This document shows positions 23,030-33,469 of a stretch of 64,000 bases of DNA, piece after piece. The stretch covers positions 11,971,001 to 12,035,000 of the forward strand of contig OX621241.1 of NCBI GenBank assembly GCA_951640165.1, written 5' to 3'. Position 1 is the first letter of the stretch, and each line of letters starts with the position of its first letter. The notes under the pieces are model-generated. The model was not told the origin of the DNA. It ran no database searches and worked only from the letters and a program-made list of their open reading frames with translations. The position numbers were made by a program, and so were the translations under genes. This DNA is from Pseudoips prasinana (lineage: Eukaryota; Arthropoda; Insecta; Lepidoptera; Nolidae).

Positions 23030-25370
23030 ATATAATGAAAGTGAATTAAAGGACAATTATTTTACTTGAAATTTTATTTTCCCAGTGTTGAAGTGAAATG
23101 TAAATTGTTTCACTACGCTCAGTAATCTAAATTTGTAATGAGTAGATAAGAATACGTGCCAGTTTTTACAATCTAAATTCAAGCTGACTTAAAATAGGGC
23201 CTGATCCCCGAAAACCTTGTTATAGGTTGTTATGACTTGATTTGTATTTAGAATTTGGTAACATTTTTGTCCTGGCAAATATGGATGTGTTCCTGTTGTC
23301 AAAACTGACGTTAAGCCATGGAGCGTTTTCGAATCAATCAAGGCATAGAAATTGTGAATATGGACTATCGTTATATGGTGACAACTTAGAAGGTTCATAA
23401 CTCATCATTACGATACATCTTCTGCAGCCGTTGAAGGAAATATAATTAATACATTTAAATCTATTAGCTCCGTTCAGGTCTACCTAGATATTAGCAGACA
23501 GCAGATGCTTAGATTGTATATAAAGTAGTTTTAGACATAATTTGCCAGTGGTACTATTTATATACGAAAATAATACTTAATCATTATAGTGTCACAAAAG
23601 ACTATTTTCTGAGTCATAGAGAATTAAGAGGCCGGCATTATTTATTCACGGCGTCTGTAATTTATATTGTCTATGATTCACACTGATAAAAAACTCAGGA
23701 ATAAGTTTTAGAGAAACCTTTTATTTTCGACATCCAATAATTAAGGCTAATAATATTAGTGGCAAAGACCTATCTACGCTTACTTATATTAATACACAAC
23801 GTCAGATTAGGACGTCTTTATTAGACTTGTGTAAGTAATGACATTGTTGCATTGCGCGTCATATAACCCGACCGCGTGATGTTCCATTACCTATGACTTG
23901 ACCATATCAAGCATTGCACATGACACTCAAACATGACGCACGGCGCCACAGAACACTATCGCGACACGCTGTTATGTGCGGTGTTCGTACTGTCTCGGTT
24001 ATTTTCGCTATGTGTGCAAGTGAGAAGTAGCATGCGCCGGTCGGCTGCGTTGTAAATAATGAACTATTATCTAGAACCGTATGGCACCAGTTATAAGGTT
24101 TACGTTGTATTGACACCGCGGACTGCCTAAGAGGTATGATGTTACTGTCGTACTACTCGCACTGTATGTAATGTATGACACAGTAATGCGTACGCCGCAA
24201 CGTCGCGCGCGCCGTGATACAATTCAGTTCCACGAACAAAACAAATACAAACATTGAGTGTTATCTTATTTGACATTAAATGAAAGGCGGACACGTCTGA
24301 AGACAAAAAAACTATTACAATTATTATTTATTAGCTGTAATTAAAAATGTAAATACCATTAAAAAAAACAAAACTTAGGTAGTTAGGTACTGATAAAAAA
24401 AAAACAAAACAAAAATAAAAACAAATAAAAAACCACAATCATTGTATATAAAATCGATTTTTAAATACGCCAATATTCATAGTTATGGTAAGTAAACAAC
24501 AACGTGATAATCAATATTGCCATCTATGTTTATTGCCAGTCCTAAGCCTGGATTGCCCTTTTGATTAAATTACGTATTCCGTAGATTGGGGTTAAGTATG
24601 AAGGAAAATCGACTTTATAACTATGACGACAAAATCAAGTGTATATTCCGGCGCAGCGTGGGCGCATTGCGTTTGGTAATTGTGATGTCATATCACACCA
24701 TAGTATAACGCACATGATGTATATCTTCTACAACGCGAGCATTTCATTACAATAACCACCGTGAGGTGCGTCATTTCGTGTCATGTTTGGAGTCATGGTG
24801 TAATGCAACATTCCTCGGTACGAAAAGTAATGTCATATTACATGACTTTCAAACGCACTGTTTTGCGCAACTCTAGTCTTTATGATGTTATTTAAGTAAT
24901 TAACTTGCTAAGTTATGTAATGCCAGGACCAGCTATTTTAATGATATTATTTTTATATCTCTGAATTTTCCTACGTTCAATAACGTACCTTACATCAACT
25001 ATGTATAGACAGACTTTTGGTTTTTCCAAAAGTCCTAGAGAACTTAAAATTTCCATATGATCAATGAGAGTTCTATGTTCTTAACCCTTAAATGGGCTGT
25101 GGAGTATACGAGAGCGTATCAATTTCAACCTTATCACTTTGGAATAAGGTATATAAACAATAAAAATAAAATATATCCAATCCCAATTTAGGGTTAAAAT
25201 AAGAATAAAATCGATATAGGACTGTTTTGTACCACTATCTTATTAGTTCATTTTCTCAATATCATGACTTCTTATTGACACCGTGTATGAAGTACTTGCA
25301 TAAAAAAATATTATCGCAACTTACGAATATTTTGCCAGTATGATCTCTCTAAAGTATAACCACTCACGCC
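23030..25370. other. Intronic stretch without recognisable features
   Basis: AT-rich, with A-rich runs at 24360-24440. Short ORFs have no family features. Confidence 0.45.
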
Positions 25371-25374
25371 GATC

Positions 25375-25620
25375 ACTATCCCGATGTTCGGCGACATAGC
25401 CGGTAGCCCCCCTGGTCTGTGTCACTTGAAACTTTAGATGCCACCGTACGAGTAGATCTTAAGCCGCCCCCCCGGCTGGAAAGTACGTAAAACTTTAGCG
25501 AGTGAAAAAGAGACCAAACGTTCTTGTGAAGGCCAGAACATGAGAAGTTGTCGTACTTAACGATTTCGTACATACTAGTCCGCAAGTATTCTTTAGGTAC
25601 GAAATCTAAGGCCGTCCGCA
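25375..25620. repeat. Interspersed repeat fragment related to 2010-2105
   Basis: gatgttcggcgacatagccg followed by gtagcccccctggtc parallels 2023-2060; the rest is unrecognised and GC-richer than its flanks. 25621-26790 holds nothing recognisable. Confidence 0.35.
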
Positions 25621-26790
25621 TTAGTTACTATAACTACATTGCGTCGCATTTATTATAGTTCTTTGTGTGTGTCTTGACTAGACAATTTTCCCAACTGAAA
25701 AAAGATACCTACGAATATTCATTTCTTCCAAAGAATATCTGCTGACACTTCGCAAAGTAGATACAGGTCTTTGGAAACATTTGAAATTTCTCTTCCGACG
25801 ACTAGATTATTTATTATATTAATGAAGTACTCATAGCGCCTTCGTCGGTTGCATTTATAATAGCGCCGTCTCTTTTTATAGAATACCGTCTCAGTTGTCT
25901 GTATGAATGAATCTTCTCTTGAATAGTAACCTTTACGCAATCCCAACAGATGACCTTCTTTCATGAATTTCAATATGACAAAATATCGTTCCCAATTTCC
26001 GCAAGTACTGCGTTTACTTCGTAGATGTTACACATTCGAACCTGATGTCGATTTGATACAACAAGGCATTGTTACTTTGGTACAACCTACATAAATATTA
26101 TTATGGTATTTTATATAAGAGCTGAAAATATGTAATATTTAATTATCTTTAACTTACTGATGCATCTTATATTTATTCTATACATAAGTCTCTGCTTATT
26201 TGCGTATTCTACGAGTTCCACAGCGGCAGACTCTAGCCCACGATATATTATTATTTGTGTTAATGTTCCTGGCATCTTTCCAAATAAAGCCTCCACTAGG
26301 CGAGCCGTTTGAGGTCGCTGGAACTTTACTGAATGCCAAATTATCCCATTCCCAGAATTATTGATATCTGAGCCGTTCCGAGTTTTTGAATATGATTTGT
26401 TATTCTGTGATTTCCAATGGCGTACCTTGGGTAAAAGGTATTGATTGATCTAATTTTAAGTTCAAAGTACTAGCTACTGACTACCAAATGAATTATTCAT
26501 AGAACTAAACAATGTTATATTGAATTCAATTATGCTGTCAGAAATCAATGTGCTGAAACTCAATTAATAGGGGTCGAAGATACCGCGTCCTTAGGCTTTT
26601 AGTAAGCCTACAAGCGACTCCTGGGTAGTGTTAAACGATAGTAACATTTCAATGAGATAGAGCATATCGTTTTTTCATTCTATGATTAGTTTGACAGGGT
26701 AAGTACTTCTCCCCCTTAGCTAACTAAGTACGGCACCGTTTAATCAATAACATGTATTAAAATATAAACAATTAAAACGTCAATCCATTT

Positions 26791-27325
26791 TTTAGGGTTC
26801 CGTAGCCAAATGGCAAAAAACGGAACCCTTATAGATTCGTCATGTCTGTCTGTCTGTCTGTCCGTCCGCCCGTATGTCACTGCCACTTTTTCCGAAACTA
26901 TAAGAGCTGTAGGTACTGTTGAAACTTGGTACGTAAATGTATTCTGTAACCCGCATTAAGATTTTCACACAAAAATAGAAAAATAACAATAATTTTGGGG
27001 GGTCCCCATACATAGAACTGAAACTCAATTTTTTTTTTCATCGTACCCATATATGATGGATAGGTCTTCAAAAATGATATTGAGGTTTCTAATATCATGT
27101 TTTTCTAAACTGAATTGTTTGCGCGAGAGACACTTCCAAAGTGGTAAAAAAATGAAGTCTCCCCCCCCCCCCCCTGTAACATCTAAAATAAGAGAATGAT
27201 AAAAAAAAATATGATGTACATTACCATGCAAACTAATAACGAAAATTGGTTTGAACGAATCAACTGAAATACTTGCTGCTACGGAACCCTTCATGAGCGA
27301 GTCCGACTCGCACTTGGCCGGTTTT
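26791..27325 (+). repeat. Moth interspersed repeat (ggttccgtagccaaatggc family), full-length-like
   Basis: Starts ggttccgtagccaaatggc; then a hairpin mate cggaaccc, gtctgtctgtctgtccgtcc, a 14-base C run (27161-27174), and ends gagtccgactcgcacttggc followed by cggttt. Copies on the other strand at 5085-5415 and 57915-58370, and a tail fragment at 53405-53462, make it a dispersed family. It is non-coding; small frames within it are not genes. Confidence 0.75.
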
Positions 27326-27329
27326 ATTT

Positions 27330-28000
27330 TGTACTAGGACATAAAAATAGTCCAAACATTTTTACTCATACCATACGGTTTACAACCTGTCCTGGAAACA
27401 TAATGACCAAAAATGTCTGTACGAAATGTAAAATGTATTGTACGAAAATTCTGAATTTATATTTTTTTTATGCGGTTTTTATCCGTTGAACTTCACATCA
27501 TTGTGAATTTCCCGGCTTTTTTTGCTCTGGTCTGGAAACATAAATCAAGCGTTGCACACCAATAAACATTAGCTAACATCAATGCCGAACTTTTAATTGG
27601 TTCGGTTGAGACCTTTCTTAAGCCCCTTTTGCCGCCAGGTCCCTTACGTAAAAACAAATTGACGCACTTCAGTGTTTTACATTTGTGGCTTGCAAAACCT
27701 TTTCTGAATGGTTCTGTTACAATCTGAGTAGAGATGTTTTGTTTCGAATTGGATTACGGGGATTTTTTACCTTGTGTGAGAATGGGATATAGGTACATAT
27801 TATACATCCTTTTTTATCGTACGCATAGTGCCCACGTAGACACTAGCTTCTTACCGCAAATTGAGTGTACGAATATTGTTATTTTTACGAGAAGCGTAAG
27901 AGTTATTTTCACATTGCCTTTTATAAACCATGTCAAATTCATGAGAGCAGAATATTACGGTGTGGATCAAGTATTATGTGGATGTATGAGTGATACACTT
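27330..28000. other. Intronic stretch without recognisable features
   Basis: Nothing identified. A 95-codon ATG frame at 27734-28021 runs straight into the following SINE and has no family features. Confidence 0.4.
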
Positions 28001-28002
28001 AT

Positions 28003-28147
28003 GACTGGCCTGTTGGTCTAATGATTAGTGACCCTGGCTGCTAACCAGAACCAGAGGTCGTGGGTTCGGTTCCCACCCGGGGACTACGATAATTTGTTCT
28101 GTGTCTGGGTGTGATTTAGCTATATAATGTATGTATTTAGAAATGTA
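28003..28147 (+). repeat. tRNA-headed SINE, 5' half (interrupted by mariner)
   Basis: tggcctgttggtctaatgat (A-box region), ctggctgctaaccag (anticodon-arm-like) and gggttcggttcccaccc (perfect T-arm/B box) show a tRNA-derived head, followed by tctgtgtctgggtgtgattt. The body continues after the mariner at 29438. Confidence 0.75.
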
Positions 28148-29435
28148 TTAGGTCTTTACCTATGAAATTGCCGTTCTGCAGTACTGGCCATTTCAAATCA
28201 AAATAATTTTTGTTTGGCTAAGAATTCTAATTTCAAATTAATTTTATTTTAAAAACATGGATTCTTTTTTCCAAAAGTAGTCATTTCTTTATTGATTAGT
28301 GTTACATTTTCATCGCATTTCAATCTTTTTCGTCATCATGGATACGTTAAAAATTCGAGTAATTATGGAATATGAGTACCGTCGTGGCAGCAACGCGGCA
28401 CAAGCGGCACGCAACATCAACGACGTTTACGGAGCTAACACTACAAACCAACGCACCACCTGTTATTGGTTTGCTCGCTTCCGTTCTGGAAATTTCGACC
28501 TGAAAAATGAACCTCGCGGTCGTCCGAAGACTTTGGTCGACAATGACGAATTAAAGGCGGTTGTGGAAGCTGATGATACACAATCTACGGCTGAATTAGC
28601 AGCAGCTTTCGACGTTAGCGTCAAAACAATATTGGTCCATTTGCGTCAAATTGGCAAGGTAAAAAAGCTTGACAAATGGGTGCCCCACGAACTCAATGAT
28701 CGCCAGCGCGAAGTACGCGTCGAGACGTGCCTTGCACTGCTCAACAGACACACAAATGAAGGAATTTTGAACCGCATTGTTACCTGCGATGAAAAATGGA
28801 TTCTGTTTGATAACCGCAAGCGCTCAGCAAGTTGGTTGGATCCTGGTTCAGCACCTAAACAATGCCCTAAACGAAAACTTACCCCTAGAAAAGTGATGGT
28901 CACTGTTTGGTGGTCTAGCGCCGGTGTGATTCATCACAGCTTCTTACCAAACGGGGTGAGCATTACTGCAGATGTGTACTGTGAAGAACTGAGCACAATG
29001 ATGGAGAAGCTGGCGCATCTCCAACCAGCATTGGTCAATCGCTCGTCTCCGCTGCTCCTGCACGACAACGCGCGACCTCATACTGCACAGCAGACGGTCT
29101 CCAAGTTGCAAGAACTGGGGTTGGAAGCTCTCCGTCATCCGCCCTACTCACCAGACCTTGCGCCTACAGACTACTACTTTTTCCAGAATTTGGATAACTT
29201 CTTGGCGGGAAAAAAATTCAATACCCGAGAGGCAGTACAAAATGCCTTTGAAGAATTTGTTGCCTCCCGTCCAGCTGATTTCTTTAAGAAGGGCATCAAT
29301 AAACTGCCACTGCGATGGCAAAGATGCATTGATTGCATGGGTGATTACTTCGATTAATACAAATAAAAAAATTCATGAAAAAAATTCGTTTAAATTTTTT
29401 CATACAAAACGGCAATTTCATAGGTAAAGACCTAT
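28148..29435 (+). mobile_element. Complete mariner element, copy 1
   Basis: 1288 bp flanked by TA (28146-28147 and 29436-29437). The terminal inverted repeats are taggtctttacctatgaaat followed by tgccgtt and its mate, about 27 bases, with a mismatch only in the outermost base. It carries an intact transposase and appears identical in sequence to 36025-37312. It is inserted in a SINE. Confidence 0.95.
28338..29357 (+). CDS. mariner transposase (D,D34D), intact
   Basis: Cut-and-paste transposase of Tc1/mariner type that inserts at TA. I start at Met 28338 (MDTLKIRVIMEYEY), giving 339 residues, close to the family norm; an in-frame Met at 28299 adds 13 unlikely residues. Seen: HTH region (about 5-55), EPRGRP linker (58-63), second HTH, WVPHEL at 114-119, catalytic D151 (TCDEKW), D243 (HDNARPH) and D278 in YSPDLAPTD (270-278). 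There are 34 residues between the last two aspartates. There is no stop or frameshift and all key residues are present. It is within a TA-flanked element with matching ends, so it may be competent to move. Subfamily not assigned. Confidence 0.95.
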   Translation: MDTLKIRVIMEYEYRRGSNAAQAARNINDVYGANTTNQRTTCYWFARFRSGNFDLKNEPRGRPKTLVDNDELKAVVEADDTQSTAELAAAFDVSVKTILVHLRQIGKVKKLDKWVPHELNDRQREVRVETCLALLNRHTNEGILNRIVTCDEKWILFDNRKRSASWLDPGSAPKQCPKRKLTPRKVMVTVWWSSAGVIHHSFLPNGVSITADVYCEELSTMMEKLAHLQPALVNRSSPLLLHDNARPHTAQQTVSKLQELGLEALRHPPYSPDLAPTDYYFFQNLDNFLAGKKFNTREAVQNAFEEFVASRPADFFKKGINKLPLRWQRCIDCMGDYFD

Positions 29436-29437
29436 TA

Positions 29438-29583
29438 TATGTAAGTATGTTTATCAGTTGTCTGGTTGCGTACTATGTAACCAGACAACTGATAAACACA
29501 CTTCTGTATGTATTTCTAAATACATACATTATACAGATTCTGCCTAGTTTAGGATCACATAGCACAAGATATATATTTATTTA
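29438..29583 (+). repeat. tRNA-headed SINE, 3' half, with hairpin
   Basis: Continues the SINE after the mariner TA. A strong palindrome lies at 29449-29499 (tgtttatcagttgtctggtt and its complement). tgcctagtttaggatcacat matches the SINE tail word seen in the other copies. Confidence 0.6.
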
Positions 29584-29726
29584 ATAGAACGTTTCATCTC
29601 TGCTAACTAACACCTATCTACATATCAGTCTGCGGCCTAGCAGTTATAATACGTAATACAAACGTCATCTTATGTGGAGCGATGCAGTGACAAAAATAAT
29701 AACAATATCTTAGGACATTATTTACA

Positions 29727-29818
29727 CACGGCCATCTGATCCCAAACTAAGCAGAGCTTGTATTATGGATACCAGATAACTGATATACTACATATAATAT
29801 TTTTCTTTTGTAAATACA
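29727..29818 (-). repeat. SINE tail, minus orientation (interrupted by Helitron)
   Basis: ctgatcccaaactaagcaga and gataccagataactgatata correspond to the SINE 3' half. It continues at 30073 beyond the Helitron. Confidence 0.6.
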
Positions 29819-30072
29819 TCTTATATATATAAAAATCAATGCCACTTTTCGTTGTAATGTTATAACTCAACAACGCCTTTACCGATTTGGCTAATTTTGG
29901 TCTTGAATTATTCGTGGAAGTCCAGGGAAGGTTTGTACGTAGAGAAAATTTAAAAAAGTCTTGAAAAAGTGTAAAATCTACATAACAATATAAAATATTT
30001 TTTTGTTTGAAAAAATGAACTTAATAATACGTATACTAAATATACGTAGTGAAGCACGTACCGGGCCGCTAG
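29819..30072 (+). mobile_element. Non-autonomous Helitron inserted in a SINE
   Basis: Starts TC after A29818 and ends CTAG before T30073. Outer words: TCTTATATATATAAAAATCA and cacgtaccgggccgCTAG, with a short GC stem before CTAG. Removing it joins two parts of a SINE cleanly. Confidence 0.75.
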
Positions 30073-30213
30073 TACTTATATAGATATTTACACCCAGACT
30101 CAGGACAAACAGACATGTTCATGCACACAAATATTTGTCCTGGGTGGGAATCGGACCCACGACCTCCGGCGTGAAAAGCAAGCAATTGCCAGCCACGCCA
30201 ACAGGCCCGTCAA
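30073..30213 (-). repeat. tRNA-headed SINE, head part, minus orientation
   Basis: On the minus strand: gggcctgttggcgtggctgg (A-box side) and ggtcgtgggtccgattccca (B box), then caaatatttgtgtgcatg. Same family as 28003. 30214-30860 holds nothing recognisable. Confidence 0.65.
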
Positions 30214-30864
30214 AAAAACACTTTGGTGTCCTCGTTATTTTTTTATGTGGATTCACGTGACTTGACCTGCGGCAAAGGAAAGACACATGCCAGAAATCTG
30301 CAAATGTCATAGTTCATTCATTTCAACTAGGATAACATTTATATTTTCCACTTGGACGGACATAGCTCTGAAGAGTGACTGTTCCCGACGTCTGCCGACC
30401 GCCTGTCGAATGACGTCATGTCTTTATATTATCTATGTATTTTTCAATTATTAAATACTGTAATCCATCTTGTTTATCTAAGAGCCTGTGCCTTTAGCTC
30501 TGGGCTTGTCTGTTCTTACTATAATGCAATTCTATCATCATCAAAAAAAATCTGATTGTAATTTAATGCTAACTCTTAAATGTTGCTGCCAGATGCTAAC
30601 AAGATCTATAATTAGTGATAAATCGTCTCTATAAATCACTGTTTAATAAAGTGTAATGGGATTTATACAGAATTATTGCACGTTTACATGTGAGCCGCTC
30701 ATTTAATTGGTCGCCACACATAGTTAACCAAGTGTTTTAATCTGTGGTTTAATTCGTCGTAATTGACAGTTCATTTTATTTTAATATGTCGCGTAACAAT
30801 TATAACACATTATTTTCTGGAGTTTAATTAATACTTACGTACTAACTAACTTTTGCTAACTAAA

Positions 30865-30972
30865 TATCTATGTTACTAGAAATAATAATGTATACAACTA
30901 GAATACTACAAACATGTTCTGACTATTTACAAGCGCTTTTTTAAAGTCTACGTGAATAAAAACCTTTTTTAT
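30865..30972. repeat. Dispersed repeat, inverted mate at 58504-58615
   Basis: acatgttctgactatttaca then agcgcttttttaaagtctac and gtgaataaaaacctttttta. The reverse complement occurs at 58508-58570 with few changes. Possibly a LINE 3' end. Confidence 0.6.
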
Positions 30973-31037
30973 TTATTTTTTTATTTTATTTTGCTGACGA
31001 CCCCCCTTCTATTGACTTGTTGTTAGGCATGGATCTT

Positions 31038-33239
31038 TAGAAGAAGAAGAAGAAGAAATACATTTATTCGACAATAGACATACAAGAAATTTACAAACAG
31101 AACTAACTAAATACATATAAAAATCAAACAATAACATATTTTAACACTAAGCAATAGGTCCTGTATGTCCTGCCGAAAGGGTCACCATCTCAGCATTTGC
31201 TGGGTTACACCCAGCGCTGATCTTCCGTTGGTACCCGTGACGATCATTGTATGTCAGTGCAAATTAGTGTGTGGGGGAGTTAATATAATAAATTAATAAA
31301 AGTTATAATAGATAAATATATAAGGTAGGTACTTAAATTATATTATATTATTGGGGTCTCGTTCATGCCACTCATTTTGCATATTTTGTATTCAGCCTTA
31401 ATAGATAAATACACAGTCAAAAGCAGATCAAATTATAGATATGTTGCACTTTATTGCTTCAAACTGAATTTGATTATTAAAAAGAAACCGTTTTAATTGA
31501 ACTCTAAAACTATATATACTTTTAAGATCTCTGATTGGTGGCGGTATATTGTTCCAAACTTTGGAGGCTGCGTATCTAAAACTGCCGCGGAAAGCAGCAG
31601 ATCTGTGCGTGGGAATGGCTAATTGCTGCGCGCAACGTCTGCTCATACGCTGACGGTGATTGTTCACCCACGTGAGCTTTGCATGGAGGTATGATGGGCA
31701 CTTACTTCCAATTACACCGAAAAGAAGGCAAGCAAGGTGAAGCTTTCTACGAAGTTTCATTTTAAGTAGGTTGTGTTTATTTAAATAAGGTGTTACGTGG
31801 CTCTTAGGTGGAATGTTAAAACAGAATCTGGCACAAGCATTTTGTACCCTTTGTAGTAATTTTTGGGTACGAGCTAGAAGCCTGGGGCCAAAAACTGAAT
31901 CACAATAATTAAGTTTTGCAAGAACAACAGACTCTATAAGCTGCATACGTAGTTGTTGACTTAGATATGGACGCATTTTGTACAAAACTTTAAGTCGAAA
32001 GAAGCAATTTTGTACACAATTCGTTACATGCTTTTCGAAACGTAGAGATTGGTCCATTAATAAGCCTAAGTTGCGCGCCTCACTTACACGTTCGATCTCC
32101 TTGCCCAGAATATTTACGACAGGAACTTCTCTAATTATTCGAACCTTTTCCAGTTGGTTGTCAGTGCCGAAAATCATATATTTTGTTTTATCGGGATTTA
32201 AAATGAGAGAATTGTCTTGAGACCACTTGGCAATTCTACCGAGATCCTCATTAATAGTCTTAATGGCATTAGAGAAGTCGTCAGGCCGAAAAGATATATA
32301 TAATTGTATATCGTCCGCATATATATGATAATGGGAGTTTAAAATGACTTTAACAATGTCAGCACAGTAAAAATTGAACAAAGTAGGGCCTAAAATTGAA
32401 CCCTGTGGCACACCTTTATCTAAGAGAGATATATTAGACGATAGCTTAGACCCATCTACATCAGTTATCTCTACATATTGGGTACGATGACTAAGATAGC
32501 TATTAAACCACTTAACCGACTGTGGATCGAAACCATAATATGCCATCTTTGAGAGAAGTAAGGTTATATTAATGGAATCAAATGCTCTGGAATAATCTAA
32601 TAACACAAGCAGCGTACACATCCCATCGTCCTGAGCTGCCAGGATATTATCCGTTACGTCCAGTAGAGCTGAGGTAGTGCTATGTCCCTTTCTAAAACCA
32701 GACTGGGTATTCGGAAAAATGCTATTATCTTCGATATATTTCGTAAGCTGCCTGTTAACCACCTTTTCCAGCACTTTAGACAAGAAAGGCAATACGCTAA
32801 TGGGTCTCAGATCTTTAAAATTGGCTGGATTAGGTGTTTTTGGAATAGGGCGCACACAGGCCAACTTCCAAAGTTCAGGAAAGATAGAGGTCGTGATAGA
32901 GGTATTTATAATCGATGTAAGTATTTCCAAAGTTTGGGGAAGGCTCAACAAAAACATGTCCAGTGTGATATGATCGCAACCTTCCGCATTAGATTTGAGG
33001 CCAGTTAAAATTTTCGTACGTTTCTTTATTACGTAATCCGTGCGAATTTCAAGTAATTCAGGCTTGATGGGTTGGAAAGTGTGTGAGTCAGGGCTTTTCG
33101 TATATGTATGCGTTGGCCTCCACCGTTGGTATGTGATCCGTGCCGTGCCTGAAGTTGTTGAATTCCGATATTTTACTTCAGCGGCTCCTGACCTTCGACC
33201 GGAACCCTTTAATTGTTTAAATAGAAACAGCTTTTCTAT
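31038..33239 (-). mobile_element. 5'-truncated CR1/jockey-like LINE
   Basis: Runs on the minus strand from a 5' cut near 33239 to a (TTC)n tail at 31038-31056, preceded by an AATAAA-like word. It contains the reverse-transcriptase frame and about 390 bases of 3' UTR. The endonuclease half is missing. Confidence 0.8.
31428..33239 (-). CDS. Non-LTR reverse transcriptase, open but N-terminally truncated
   Basis: Copies LINE RNA into DNA at the target site. The frame is open for 603 codons from 33239; the first internal Met (32957) gives 509 residues but splits the natural linker (LKSNAEGCDHITLDMF), so the real protein began far upstream. Counting from that Met: QSGFRKGHST at 85-94, first catalytic Asp in DYSRAFD (121-127), GVPQGSILGP (182-191) and YADD (213-216). 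A thumb and C-terminal region follow (ASKVWNNIPPPIRD near 460). There is no apurinic endonuclease domain and no RNase H. No stops interrupt the frame, so the insertion is fairly young. CR1/jockey-like by motif style; clade uncertain. Confidence 0.88.
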   Translation of the reverse strand: MEKLFLFKQLKGSGRRSGAAEVKYRNSTTSGTARITYQRWRPTHTYTKSPDSHTFQPIKPELLEIRTDYVIKKRTKILTGLKSNAEGCDHITLDMFLLSLPQTLEILTSIINTSITTSIFPELWKLACVRPIPKTPNPANFKDLRPISVLPFLSKVLEKVVNRQLTKYIEDNSIFPNTQSGFRKGHSTTSALLDVTDNILAAQDDGMCTLLVLLDYSRAFDSINITLLLSKMAYYGFDPQSVKWFNSYLSHRTQYVEITDVDGSKLSSNISLLDKGVPQGSILGPTLFNFYCADIVKVILNSHYHIYADDIQLYISFRPDDFSNAIKTINEDLGRIAKWSQDNSLILNPDKTKYMIFGTDNQLEKVRIIREVPVVNILGKEIERVSEARNLGLLMDQSLRFEKHVTNCVQNCFFRLKVLYKMRPYLSQQLRMQLIESVVLAKLNYCDSVFGPRLLARTQKLLQRVQNACARFCFNIPPKSHVTPYLNKHNLLKMKLRRKLHLACLLFGVIGSKCPSYLHAKLTWVNNHRQRMSRRCAQQLAIPTHRSAAFRGSFRYAASKVWNNIPPPIRDLKSIYSFRVQLKRFLFNNQIQFEAIKCNISII

Positions 33240-33469
33240 TTAAGGATTTCACAACATTTATGTGATAACTGGTAAGATCAAACGCACGGACGATGTTAAA
33301 TCTAGTTTCTTATAAAATAAACTTATTATTGTATTATATTATAATGTTGAATAGTGTGCTTGTCACATACAGGTGTATGTTAATACCTAACTGCTGAAAA
33401 ATGTAAGTGTTTTATTATGTCCGTTTGTGGACTTTTTTCTTTACTTCAATCATGATTTAATAGGGGGAA

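Noticed and set aside
26840..27294. Several frames of 60-90 codons on the minus strand
   Set aside because: They lie entirely within a dispersed non-coding moth repeat.
28020..28095. Possible tRNA gene (A box, anticodon-like arm, T-arm/B box)
   Set aside because: No closed acceptor stem, and the same head recurs in SINE context at 30073-30213; it is a SINE head.
28646..28903. Antisense and alternate frames inside both mariner copies and the Tc1 and LINE elements
   Set aside because: Shadows of the transposase or RT frames, with no features of their own.
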